From Pseudobacteriovorax antillogorgiicola (GTDB lineage: Bacteria > Bdellovibrionota_B > Oligoflexia > Oligoflexales > RGVZ01), in the NCBI GenBank assembly GCA_945898195.1, contig CAMDHM010000011.1, positions 1 to 64,000 of the forward strand: a DNA stretch of 64,000 nucleotides. Reading direction: 5' to 3'. This document shows positions 39,401 through 45,297 of the stretch, piece after piece. Positions within the stretch are counted from its first letter, which is position 1; the number at the start of each line of letters is the position of its first letter. Under the pieces are notes generated by a model. It searched no databases and was not told the DNA's origin. It worked only from the letters and a program-made list of their open reading frames with translations. The translations under genes and the position numbers were made by a program.

Positions 39401-40369
39401 AATCGCATAGGTTTTATTTTCATCAAGCGCACTTAGTTGCGTGGTGTATTCGTAAAGCGTATTTCCAATTGAGTCGGTCGTTGGGGTCGCTGATGTTTCC
39501 GTCGCGGTGGCATCAAATGTCGACCCACAAAGCGGTGTCGTTGGACCGACGCCGTACGCGACCGAGAAGCCGTAGTTGGATATTTTTTGGGCACGCCAGG
39601 TGACCGTCGCCCTATCGGGGTAGACCGCGTCCGCGGCAACCGAATCTGGGTCAACCGGAGGCGGAGTGTAGGTTGCATAGCCTGCCGGATTGCCGTTACT
39701 AGCCAAAGCCATAACGACACCAACATCCCCAGATCGAACCCTGAATGACGCCACAAGATTTCCATCACCATTCGTGCTGGCGCTTGCACCCATCTGACTC
39801 AAACGAAGAAAATGCTTTACCGGAACAGTTGCTCCAGATTCCCTAGCCTCCCCATAGTCCACAAGGAGTATGACCGCCTTGTAGATTGAAGCCAGCTTGG
39901 CACCCGTGACTCTAAATTCAAAATCTCGTGCTGCTGCCGTCCGCTCTAAAATTGCCTTTGTATCCGTAACGCGGAGGCGAATTGGCAGGCTGAGAAGCTT
40001 TAACGACGGCGAGTCAGTGATTTCGCCGGCAAGGTCCGTGAGAAGGGCCTGATAATTTTCTTGAAACGTACCGGAACGAATCGTCACTGATGTCGTTGCA
40101 AGCTCAATGGTGAAGTCTTCGCCTGATTTCCCCTCAGCCAATCTCGACAGTCGTCCCAAAGGAGCTTCCCCGGTTGTTCCGCCCGCCGTTGAGCCTCCAG
40201 TGGCTCCAGTGGCTCCAGGATGACCATAGCTGGACGTGGATGGGGCGCCGTCTCCCGAACTTCCGGATCCGCCACAGGCATTTAAAATTAAAAGAACAAA
40301 AAAAACCAAACCGGCAACGATCGCCTGGTTGGCGTGCAAAAACGCAGGTTTTTGACCATGCCTATTCAT
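30404..40369 (-). CDS. Giant repeat-rich lipoprotein (FN3, about 24 Ig-like repeats, propeller-like C-terminus)
   Basis: A 3321-residue protein. The signal peptide ends in the lipobox LNAC followed by a Gly/Ser/Ala/Thr-rich spacer. A fibronectin-III-like unit lies at about 240-350 (ATVTWRAQKISNYGFSVAYG). From about 440 to 2815 there are roughly two dozen repeats of 85-105 residues, each ending in a variant of DGSYKVCVKMTDSAGNIGYASS...DTxxP and nearly all with a second Cys about 30 residues before the KVC cysteine. About 2890-3321 holds repeats of the type VDGQGRLVVVGYDTSG and IASDGSVVVGGHS, like delta-60/SBBP beta-propeller repeats. It should be a surface or periplasmic fibre-like adhesin; partner unknown. 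Next to it, divergently, is a small lipoprotein gene. Confidence 0.85.
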   Translation of the reverse strand: MNRHGQKPAFLHANQAIVAGLVFFVLLILNACGGSGSSGDGAPSTSSYGHPGATGATGGSTAGGTTGEAPLGRLSRLAEGKSGEDFTIELATTSVTIRSGTFQENYQALLTDLAGEITDSPSLKLLSLPIRLRVTDTKAILERTAAARDFEFRVTGAKLASIYKAVILLVDYGEARESGATVPVKHFLRLSQMGASASTNGDGNLVASFRVRSGDVGVVMALASNGNPAGYATYTPPPVDPDSVAADAVYPDRATVTWRAQKISNYGFSVAYGVGPTTPLCGSTFDATATETSATPTTDSIGNTLYEYTTQLSALDENKTYAIRVCAADSKSPPTYSGPGAMTTVTTPKRAVAVLANTPGAYTKNRNISVTVGGDGVTEYKYVITLSANCGGAIFPSSWTSIASTLSGSSFPDGTHRLCVLGKISATNEQLIPTDFFWVVDNIPPTINAVPLIVSGVRGPSGGINIALRTANSVVHGPASVTGASALYYKGVPSVTDCSMETYLGAVGELVKSGSFSADGSYKICVKAMDQAGNIAFDYSADFIVDVTAPTAPQFTLANEAVGGFIKRSDKDSLLELSAVVAPNEPTSNVSYAAATSASDCISVSSYVGHRVAISDPVLATDGSYKVCAKMTDTLGNVGYAMSAVVVRDTVEPNYVSGLVWFGSAADGYLNLMDRSGSASILTVAVANEASNFRYLLIPSAAVCSASTYINTSVPNANTANITSDGSYKGCAEITDSAGNIGYWSSASNLTVDTVPPTATITLVNAAAANGLISAAEHISNSLGMSDPPLGDADIESFTYKLIPKATTCGAMLTGFGDAVPAANSAAMVTDGVYVICARVLDHAQNVSYISSPDITLDMAAPSLTSATLDNQAANGYINDSEKAETGNLISAATGSETSAITYVVASSSATCSSVTPYASGIPTTADSALATDGTFKVCVKMVDPAGNIGYGASLNFIRDTRFPAISAGLVWTGDATNLYVNDAEKNGSTALVTAGVPDETADIAYSIVAAAGTCNAILTYNALPPSASHAAFSADGSYKACAVMTDTAGNTTYATSSANVTRDTLAPAATMTLVNAAAANGLISAAEHISNSLGMSDPPLGDADIESFTYKLIPKATTCGALLTGFGDAVPAANSAAMVTDGVYVICARVLDHAQNVSYISSPDVTLDMAAPSLTSATLDNQAANGYINDSEKAETGNLISAATASETSAITYIVASSSATCSSVTPYASGIPTTADSALATDGTFKVCVKMVDPAGNSGYGASLNFIRDTTAPTLVSGLSLTGDGTDGYINSAERSNITAIATAPVANESSSYQYILISAAESCSIASGYGGTIPSGVSADFGADGSYKICSEMTDLAGNKSYVSSASFVLDTAPPTATTSLINAATGGLINAAEFSSNALALVSAPIGNESLSAISYKLILLSTSCGPSITFGSSIPAANSGDFTLDGSYKVCMRVVDAAGNVGFSVSPTIVFDTTSPTFIGAITLANEASDSFINNVEKSAVNDLIGSVSSGGATATDYVVVAGSATCSATSGYVSSIPKINDAGMTADGSWKVCVRLMDSAGNTSYASSATITRDTVAPTLAGGLAWTGSAWDNFLNGLERLAAVPILTAAIGSESSSYKYLLIASSGACSAATYTSTSIPLADSALLNSDGAYKGCVEITDSAGNIGYESSASNLTVDTVSPSANMAFANAAATDGVISSAEHASSTAAMGSVPVGSSDLAAATYKLIPTNTTCGSALSFAGGIPGADSADFTADGTYVICMRLIDNAGNVGFSSSSNLTLDTSPPTLSSISLANDAADGYINSLESVGSDVVTSSATASESATITYVVASTSTACAAQSGYSATRPGSSDSGFTGDGSWKVCVKMVDAAGNTGYGSSPSMVRDTVGPMLASGLAWVGPASDGYLNSSERLLSTAIVTAAVASESSTFQYLTMLSNSPCSGGSFVSASLPGANTGAVNADGLWKVCVKITDLAGNVGYGATSTSVSVDTTAPALTTFPLINDAADGYIINAERTSALPMAGPLSASPDLLAAAYKLVPSSTSCGVALSFGGSIPTAVSADFGSDQNYFICIRLEDNSGNVAYASSTTIILDTIGPVFTSVSLANSALDGYINDGEKASSAAVAGSVISSGAFTTQYAIALYAAPCSSATGYGISIPLINDLGFSGDGAWKVCVKLADVGGNVTYGASAEIIRDTVAPALSSALSLQVPAADGYLNSADRTSGNAVVAVASVTEVASIEYTVSTGLCSAAVGFGSSIPSATTSAITGDGTWKVCVKMIDSAGNIAFDSSANITVDTSGPIFTSIALVNGAADGYLSGSEFSSGTNLAGSLVASGYVTEDYKLVGSATTCGTPLTFGGMPKSDSSDFSGDGSYKVCVRLVDSSGNLTYGSTSSFTLDTTLPIFTALVLANTALDGYVNASERSATSGITGTLTASGQNSTEYKVALAVSECLSLNGWSLSAPLANDAGITADNTWKVCVKLSDTAGNITYGASGNFIVDTIFPGLSAPLALAGVAADGRLGVSDLSSSSAVLSTPSLNESATVTYILALSSASCSSGSGWNGSIPLANAFGISPFNSDGTYVVCVRAVDAAGNVAYHASPSMVRDTAGPSFTSLALANAASDGFLNAAERTLITNVADSLVAEVGSTASYAAVSSVATCNNSLTYASTVQLANDGAFATDGTFKICVKLLDAAGNDAYGSSANFVVDTTPASFVSVSLAGVAADGFLSFADRASPLAIVGDPSSIGADATYYSVITGGATCNATAVFDSADVKPFSNAAAITGDGFWKVCIKVTDIAGNPAAYGVSSSFFVDTASPEAIVTSIGSLSISSTPGSTTNLEGTISDASPSAGISGVNVSVEGFNGNCLNNSKTDFSSACPNYLVGSATSTTWSLPVDDAMFLNGATYSVSVKATDLAGNQQVSAATGSLTWSAPEGTDMWNKNVTFNGSNAAQALASAVDGQGRLVVVGYDTSGVTRGRVKRYTRHGIEDASLDITIGDGSNNYVAYGVAVGALDSVFVVGSKYNGSNNDWFIKKYSSTGVEDISNWDKTYNGSRNDDDIAYSIAIASDGSVVVGGHSKRSVTSSSGDDWRIVKYSSTGVLSCAETADLENQRTDDRIRALVIRNATSRIYVAGYSDAGVTSRGWALGEFNLNTCALLNHSLVSRGASDEAYSIALDSSGQLVVAGKTSEYAGTTPDPWVEVMNTSFASVCAIHPDASAVSEAFAVALDSMDNIYVGGYKTGSNENWWLRKFSSSCTEDTVNWNKTVNGTGNGADRIQSISISAGVNDIDNVYAVGWGYGAVSASGNNDWWVKKYSGVP
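36554..37162 (-). repeat. Intragenic duplication, copy A (609 bp)
   Basis: This stretch of the giant lipoprotein gene matches 37487-38095 with about 16 differences in 609 bases, counted by eye (about 97% identity), while other repeats of the gene are far more diverged. The offset is 933 bases, exactly 311 codons, so the duplication is in frame. It covers two protein repeat units. Confidence 0.9.
37487..38095 (-). repeat. Intragenic duplication, copy B (609 bp)
   Basis: Partner of 36554-37162. The segment between the two copies (about 324 bp) codes for one more diverged repeat unit, so the duplicated block is probably the three-unit stretch of 933 bp, with the copies kept alike by recent origin or gene conversion. 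Confidence 0.9.
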
Positions 40370-40496
40370 ACCTTAAGGGGATCGGTCAAACGTTGGATTT
40401 ATTTACCAATAAAGTGAAATGGAGAATCACCGATAAACTTTTTGAGGGGTAGCCAAGGGTAAGTTTTAAAAAAGACCTTTGAGAGCAGGATGAATA
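40370..40496. promoter_or_regulatory. Divergent promoter region of two lipoprotein genes
   Basis: This 127-bp AT-rich gap lies between the giant lipoprotein gene (minus strand) and the small lipoprotein gene (plus strand). It must hold both promoters and could coordinate them. I cannot assign boxes reliably. Confidence 0.4.
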
Positions 40497-41090
40497 ATGA
40501 CTAACAACTCGACAATTCTCCACAACACCCCAAAACAATTGCTATTTTTGTTCTTACTGGCCCCATGCATTGGCTTTTTAAGCACAAGCTGCAGTACGTC
40601 TCTGACAACAGACACAAAATTGCGAATCAGAATTCTTGGATCTCTGAGCCAACCCACCGGCGCCACCGGAACACAATCCCCAATGGCCCAAGTTTACTTA
40701 TTCAACAATATTTCCCTCCACCCCGCTGACGGTACCGATGCGATAGATATGTACACGGGAGATCCCTTGGAAATGCGGATCGTTTCCCGCCCACAAGAAG
40801 TTTGGTCCACCACCGACCTCTCTGCCCACGAAGGTGTAGCCTTCAGTGCCGCCACCGTTAAATTCGATCCGACCGTCGTGGTTGTGGACCAAGGCGGCGA
40901 TAATCATGACATCACCCTCGACACGGGAGATCTTGCCATGAGCCAACCATTTACCCTTACCGCTGGCGAGGAAACCGTGATCACCGTCCGCGCCAGTTGG
41001 GGTAGGACGATCACCCCAGTGACCGACACAAATCTGGAGACGACTGTTTCTGCCCCTTCATTTACGCTATTCTTGGGCGACACGAATTAG
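40497..41090 (+). CDS. Small predicted lipoprotein of unknown function
   Basis: A 197-residue protein. The signal peptide (about 12-31) ends in a lipobox-like LSTSC, so Cys32 would be lipidated. The mature part is rich in beta-strand patterns (KLRIRILGSL, VYLFNNISLHP, MRIVSRPQEVW, ETVITVRASWG) and looks like one or two beta-sandwich domains. No family is recognised. It is transcribed divergently from the giant lipoprotein gene, which suggests they may act together at the cell surface. Confidence 0.75.
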   Translation: MTNNSTILHNTPKQLLFLFLLAPCIGFLSTSCSTSLTTDTKLRIRILGSLSQPTGATGTQSPMAQVYLFNNISLHPADGTDAIDMYTGDPLEMRIVSRPQEVWSTTDLSAHEGVAFSAATVKFDPTVVVVDQGGDNHDITLDTGDLAMSQPFTLTAGEETVITVRASWGRTITPVTDTNLETTVSAPSFTLFLGDTN

Positions 41091-41116
41091 ACTCGCACCC
41101 CTTTAGGCGTCGGAAA

Positions 41117-42211
41117 ATGTTGCAAGCAAAAATAAACGTCCACCAGCTACCAGTTCACACACCGTTTGCCATTGCCACGGGGACCATGCAGGCCGCGGAC
41201 TGCGCGATTCTCGCGTTAGACGACGGTTGTGGAAATATTGGCCTTGGCGAAGCCGCACCATTTTCTGCTGTAACCGGGGAAAACCTGCAGGCAACTGCAG
41301 ATGCGATAGCGAACCTTTGCACAACGATTCAAAAATTTTCTCCGGAACAGGCCCTCAAAATCCTGGCCCTCGAAAGTGAAAACAAAAATATTCCCTCGAG
41401 CGCCTTGTGTGCCGTGGAATCTGCCGTTTTGGACCTCATTGCTAGGCGGCTGGGACTACCATTATGGCGCCTATTTGGCTCACCAAAACTTCCCTCTGGA
41501 ACGTTCTGCCCAACGCCGATCGACACCGACATCACCGTAACCGTCATGCCGCCAGAAAAGGTTCCAGCATTTTTGGATAAGTTTTCGGGCCACGGATTCC
41601 ACACTTTTAAGGTTAAGGTTTCGGGAAGGGTCGATGCAGATACGGAATCGGTTCGACAAGTGATCAGTTGGGCAAAAAAGAAAAATCGGCTAGCTCACAT
41701 AATTCTTGATGGCAATCAGGGTTTTGATTTCGAACGTGCCAAACGACTTCTTTTGAATTTGGCGAATCTCGATATTATTCCGCTTTGTTTTGAGCAGCCG
41801 TTAATTAAAAACGATCTCCGTGGCCTGGCGAAACTCTCTCAGTCAACATCCGTACCAATTTTACTTGATGAATCCGTTACCTCGGTGGACGAAGTCTTGC
41901 GCGCCCACAGTGCCGGGGCTGGCTCCATGATTAACATCAAGATCACCAAGTCCGGCGTCATCGAGTCCCTTCGCATGATTACCGCCGCCAAGGCACTTGG
42001 CATGGGATTAATGATTGGAGGGATGCTTGAAACGGAGATCGCTATGGGATTTTCTCTTCACATGGCGGCCGGCCTGGGGGGCTTCGACTTGATCGACCTT
42101 GACACCCCATTTTTTATTGATCGACGCCTGACCCTATCCAGTCCATGGCATAGCCCATCAGCTTCACTGACTATTTCGGGTGTTCGGGGCTCTGGACTAA
42201 CTATTTCCTAA
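41117..42211 (+). CDS. Dipeptide epimerase (enolase superfamily, L-Ala-D/L-Glu type)
   Basis: A 364-residue enzyme of the muconate-lactonizing subgroup. FHTFKVKVSG carries the KxK catalytic lysine, DGNQGF the first metal ligand, FEQPL the second, LDESVTS the third, and NIKITKSGVIES the opposite catalytic lysine. GGMLETEIAMGF is the late motif typical of L-Ala-D/L-Glu epimerases. In that role it would epimerise murein-derived dipeptides for recycling, which fits a genome with lytic transglycosylases and secreted M23 peptidase; the exact dipeptide is not certain. It starts 26 bases after the small lipoprotein gene. Confidence 0.85.
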   Translation: MLQAKINVHQLPVHTPFAIATGTMQAADCAILALDDGCGNIGLGEAAPFSAVTGENLQATADAIANLCTTIQKFSPEQALKILALESENKNIPSSALCAVESAVLDLIARRLGLPLWRLFGSPKLPSGTFCPTPIDTDITVTVMPPEKVPAFLDKFSGHGFHTFKVKVSGRVDADTESVRQVISWAKKKNRLAHIILDGNQGFDFERAKRLLLNLANLDIIPLCFEQPLIKNDLRGLAKLSQSTSVPILLDESVTSVDEVLRAHSAGAGSMINIKITKSGVIESLRMITAAKALGMGLMIGGMLETEIAMGFSLHMAAGLGGFDLIDLDTPFFIDRRLTLSSPWHSPSASLTISGVRGSGLTIS

Positions 42212-42270
42212 AGTTTGACTCCAAAAAAGCCGTTAAACCCGAACGATTCGGTTATGGGGAGGACGGGAAC

Positions 42271-43842
42271 GTGAGCGAGAATTCCACATTGAGAGCTGCC
42301 ATTTCCCTCGTTGCTCTCTCTGGACTCCTTGGCTGCTTAAAGACCAAAGATGCCGGCGTAAAAACCCTCGATAACATTGAAACACTTGGCCCATTAGAGT
42401 TCACAGAGTGCGCCGGAACCTACAATTTGCACCCCATGGCCACGCAACTTGCGCTACCCCGCCACCTGCTGCAGGCCGTTCAGTCCGTGCCAGAAAAACT
42501 GCAACAGTCCTTCTTCGAGGACCTCCATGGACGCATCGAGGTTTCGTCAAATTTAGCCGGGATCTGCTGGCCTGACGAATCGCACCGCCCAGCTCGCGAA
42601 GATGAAGTCCTCGGCTGCGTGCGCCAGTATGGAAACACCGATCGTCCCCTGGTGATTCACCTTCTCGCGACAACACCGGCCAAGGAGGCATATTGGCTTC
42701 TCCTTCGCTTCGGTTTTATCATGTCCAATCAGGTCCAAAATCGAAATATTCCACTCACCGGTGAAGTCACTTTTTGGGGAGCCACTGGCAGCGCCGCAGG
42801 TCAGACCAACGAGCGAATCGCGATCGCTTTTCTTGCTGATGCTGGCAGTCGCGGCACACCGGCAGGCACGGCACTCGAGAAATTTGGAATACCATTAAAT
42901 GCGACCCTAGCCGCCACAGATGAAGCACGAGAAATTGCGTGGCGCAGCATCGCCACAGACATTCGCGCGGACTTTGCAACGCGAATCATCGCCGAGGCAT
43001 TTCACTCCCGTTACTGCACAGCTGAAACCCGCAAATCCATGTCAGCGCGTTACCCACAAACCAGTCAATTATTTGAGATGGTCGCCGCCGATCTAGAAGG
43101 CCGCGCCTTTGCTCTTGCCAGCAATTCAGACGTCGGCAAAGCATCCTCCACTTGGAATGGCTGGTATAAAACCTACGACGGAGCTACCCAATCACGGCGC
43201 GCTCGCGGAGACGATATGGGATCGATGGCACGGACCAAGCTAGCCCAATCGATTGAGGCCCGGCTTAGGGGATCAGATGCTGAGCAGTCCTACCGCCTGA
43301 TGGCGACGAACAAAATGGATATCGACATGATGCAATTACTTAAATTCCTCTTTCAAGCCTTGAGCGGACTCTCGTCCGGAAACTCGGGGATGCCGCAAGG
43401 AATGCTCGGGGGGCTTGGTGGTGGAAATTTGCTACCTGGATTTCTTCCACCCGGAAATCTGCCCATTGGACCGATGCCCATGGGACCGCAACCTGGTGGA
43501 ATTCTCCCCATGTCCGGGAGTGCCGACGCAGAAGCCAAATCCGCCTTCGACAGTGGTAACCGGTATCGCCAACAAAATGGACTGCAGCCACTACAATGGA
43601 GCGATACCATCAGCACAGAGTGTAATGCTCAGGCTCAAGCCCAGATCGCTGGGGGAATGAACCATTGGTTGGTGCCACACCCGAATTCAAATGCCGAAAA
43701 TATTGCGTCAGGACAGACCACCGGGTCCGAGGTTGCCACCGCTTGGTACAACTCCCCTGGCCACCGGGCGAACTTACTCGGCAGTTACACCCAATCAGCA
43801 GTTGGTCACAGCAATAATGAATGGTGTCAGAGGTTCAAATAA
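42271..43842 (+). CDS. CAP/SCP-domain lipoprotein
   Basis: A 523-residue protein starting at GTG behind GGGGAGGACGGG. A short signal peptide with lipobox LLGC gives a lipidated Cys. The middle (about 40-360) is an unrecognised, mostly helical domain. A Gly/Met/Pro linker follows (GGLGGGNLLPGFLPPGNLP). The last 115 residues are a CAP domain (RQQNGLQPLQWSDTISTECNAQAQ, MNHWLVPHP, AENIASG, AWYNSPGHRANLLG). The 103 bases at its end are duplicated behind the neighbouring two-gene cassette, so its C-terminus as read may have come with the cassette. Function of bacterial CAP proteins is mostly unclear; they are secreted or surface proteins. Confidence 0.85.
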   Translation: MSENSTLRAAISLVALSGLLGCLKTKDAGVKTLDNIETLGPLEFTECAGTYNLHPMATQLALPRHLLQAVQSVPEKLQQSFFEDLHGRIEVSSNLAGICWPDESHRPAREDEVLGCVRQYGNTDRPLVIHLLATTPAKEAYWLLLRFGFIMSNQVQNRNIPLTGEVTFWGATGSAAGQTNERIAIAFLADAGSRGTPAGTALEKFGIPLNATLAATDEAREIAWRSIATDIRADFATRIIAEAFHSRYCTAETRKSMSARYPQTSQLFEMVAADLEGRAFALASNSDVGKASSTWNGWYKTYDGATQSRRARGDDMGSMARTKLAQSIEARLRGSDAEQSYRLMATNKMDIDMMQLLKFLFQALSGLSSGNSGMPQGMLGGLGGGNLLPGFLPPGNLPIGPMPMGPQPGGILPMSGSADAEAKSAFDSGNRYRQQNGLQPLQWSDTISTECNAQAQAQIAGGMNHWLVPHPNSNAENIASGQTTGSEVATAWYNSPGHRANLLGSYTQSAVGHSNNEWCQRFK

Positions 43843-43845
43843 AAG
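43743..43845 (+). repeat. Direct repeat, left copy (end of CAP gene)
   Basis: These 103 bases match 44730-44832 with 3 mismatches. They code for the last residues of the CAP protein (from WYNSPGHRAN to the stop) plus three bases. The repeat flanks the nucleotidyltransferase/ribbon-helix-helix cassette; the repeating unit is 987 bp. Confidence 0.95.
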
Positions 43846-43945
43846 TTCCTAAAGGCTCAGTGACGCACTGCCGGACGCTTTTGAATCCGAGGTTGGTCTA
43901 ATTCAAAGTCCGACATCCATTCAGCATGGGATTGCCTCTAAACCA

Positions 43946-43975
43946 ACCTCGGTATATACTGGTATATACCGAGGT
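43946..43975. promoter_or_regulatory. Perfect palindrome before the nucleotidyltransferase gene, likely operator
   Basis: ACCTCGGTATATAC and its exact reverse complement are separated by two bases (TG) and end five bases before the ATG at 43981. The centre TATATAC-TG-GTATATA is AT-rich. Its place over the translation start region and next to a ribbon-helix-helix gene fits an autoregulatory operator. A second inverted pair, CCGAGGTTGGT at 43887-43897 and ACCAACCTCGG at 43942-43952, overlaps its left arm. Confidence 0.7.
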
Positions 43976-43980
43976 GCCCC

Positions 43981-44448
43981 ATGTTGTTTCTGGATCGTCT
44001 TGTAAAAGCCTTTGATGACTATAAAGTTCCTTATGCATTGGTCGGGGGTGTGGCCGTCGCGCTTCATGGTGCTCCACGTGGTACCGTTGATATCGATATC
44101 GTAATCAGACACTCAGAAAAATTTTTTAAAAACTTAGAGAGCTGCATGAAGGAGCTTGGGTTCATACCTAGATTACCGGTCAAGGCCGCAGAGGTTTTTA
44201 AGTTTAAAGATGAATATATTAAAAAAAGAAATTTAATCGCCTGGAGTTTCTATAACGCAATGAATCCTATCGAAGTCGTGGATGTTATTCTGACTCATGA
44301 TTTGAGGGATATGAAATCGGTTTCGAAAAAATTTGGTTTGACTACCTTGAAGGTGATCGCGATTGAGGACCTTATCGCCATGAAAAAAGCGTCAGATCGA
44401 CCACAGGATCGGGAAGACGTAAAAGTCTTAAAAGGACTTTTGAAATGA
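43981..44448 (+). CDS. Nucleotidyltransferase of the AbiEii/MNT type, probable toxin
   Basis: A 155-residue protein. LVGGVAVALHGAPRGTVDID is the signature of the DNA polymerase beta-like nucleotidyltransferase fold (GG...GxPRxTxDID, with the two metal-binding Asp). DLIAMKKASDRPQDREDV is the C-terminal segment common to AbiEii-like and related toxins. Such enzymes add nucleotides to tRNA or other targets. Its stop overlaps the ATG of the ribbon-helix-helix gene (ATGA). The gene is visibly more AT-rich than its neighbours, with runs such as AAAAATTTTTTAAAAA. No clear Shine-Dalgarno is seen because the palindrome occupies that place. Confidence 0.8.
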   Translation: MLFLDRLVKAFDDYKVPYALVGGVAVALHGAPRGTVDIDIVIRHSEKFFKNLESCMKELGFIPRLPVKAAEVFKFKDEYIKKRNLIAWSFYNAMNPIEVVDVILTHDLRDMKSVSKKFGLTTLKVIAIEDLIAMKKASDRPQDREDVKVLKGLLK

Positions 44449-44720
44449 ACGCAAAACGTGGTTCGAAAAAAAACCGACCGGTTCAACTTGCCTCGAAATC
44501 ACAGATTGTCGCGATTGAGGTAGAGGACGTTACTCCGATTGTGGAGTTTCTGGAGCAATTCCGCATTTTAGCAGATCCGCGGGCTCAACATAAAAGCAAA
44601 CTTATCAGCATTAAAATACCTGAGCCACTTCTGGCCGCTTTTCGTTATAAGGCTGACCACGATGGGGTTCCATACCAAACAATGATTAAACGCCTGATGC
44701 TTGAGTGGCTTTCGAAATAA
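44445..44720 (+). CDS. Ribbon-helix-helix protein, probable antitoxin
   Basis: A 91-residue protein. The C-terminal half, KLISIKIPEPLLAAFRYKAD followed by GVPYQTMIKRLMLEWL, is a CopG/BrnA-type ribbon-helix-helix DNA-binding domain. The N-terminal half starts with a basic stretch (NAKRGSKKNRPVQ) and an acidic helix that could wrap a partner. It overlaps the nucleotidyltransferase gene by 4 bases. Gene order is toxin first, antitoxin second, as in some type II modules. It is expected to bind the palindrome at 43946-43975. Confidence 0.75.
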   Translation: MNAKRGSKKNRPVQLASKSQIVAIEVEDVTPIVEFLEQFRILADPRAQHKSKLISIKIPEPLLAAFRYKADHDGVPYQTMIKRLMLEWLSK

Positions 44721-44729
44721 GTCGAAAGT

Positions 44730-44832
44730 TTGGTACAACTCCCCTGGCCACCGGGCGAACTTACTCGGCAGTTACACCCAATCAGCAGTTGGTCACAGCA
44801 ATAATCAATGGTGTCAGAGGTTCAAGTAAGAG
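44730..44832 (+). pseudogene. Orphaned 3' end of the CAP gene (right copy of the direct repeat)
   Basis: This is the second copy of the 103-base repeat. Read in the right frame it codes WYNSPGHRANLLG and ends with NNQWCQRFK and a stop, against NNEWCQRFK in the left copy. It has no start or upstream CAP sequence. It lies only 10 bases from the convergent gene at 44843, the tight packing normal in this window, which suggests that this copy marks the ancestral end of the CAP gene. Confidence 0.85.
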
Positions 44833-44842
44833 CCCCTCCGAA

Positions 44843-45247
44843 TCACCTTCGCAGGCAGGGTATATTGGCGAAGGCATATGGCTGCCAAATATCCTGCCGT
44901 GTTGCATACAAGGTGCTCCAGGCATTTGCAAAAAATTGTGCCGCAAGAATTTCAGGCCGCCCATTGAACCTGTTGGCCTCTATACAGTCAAATTCAGCAC
45001 CGTCACTGCCAGGAACACAACGCATTGGAATCACTTCCACGGCTGGCAAATCACCGAACCGATAATTCCGATTTATACGGACATTAGCGATTGCGCTGCC
45101 ATTCATGCTCGGAAGCAGCGAAATTTGGTAGCTGCCATTCCAAATCTCGCTCTCCAGAAAGCTCAATGAGGCCTGGCACTGAAACTGGACGGCCTGAGCC
45201 ACACCAGCGAACATCAAACTGAATAACACAACGGTATACTTGAACAT
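44843..45247 (-). CDS. Small secreted protein of unknown function
   Basis: A 134-residue protein with a clear signal peptide (about 1-19, VVLFSLMFAGVAQA) and a strong GGAGG seven bases before the ATG. The mature part has five cysteines (FQCQASL, MRCVPGS, FDCIEAN, and IPCLRR near the end among them), suggesting disulfide bonds. No family is recognised. It is convergent with the CAP gene and the cassette. The overlapping plus-strand ORF 44705-45169 is judged to be its shadow. Confidence 0.75.
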   Translation of the reverse strand: MFKYTVVLFSLMFAGVAQAVQFQCQASLSFLESEIWNGSYQISLLPSMNGSAIANVRINRNYRFGDLPAVEVIPMRCVPGSDGAEFDCIEANRFNGRPEILAAQFFANAWSTLYATRQDIWQPYAFANIPCLRR

Positions 45248-45297
45248 AAAACCTCCAAAAATAAACAGTGCGTCGAATCGTTATTAAATCCGTTTTT

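Noticed and set aside
30404-40369. The regular repeats looked at first like a CRISPR or satellite array
   Set aside because: The period is 250-320 bp, the whole stretch is one open frame, and the conserved part codes for a protein motif, so it is a protein repeat.
44705-45169. Plus-strand ORF of 154 codons across the right repeat
   Set aside because: It reads the duplicated CAP end in the wrong frame and overlaps a minus-strand gene that has a signal peptide and a GGAGG ribosome site.
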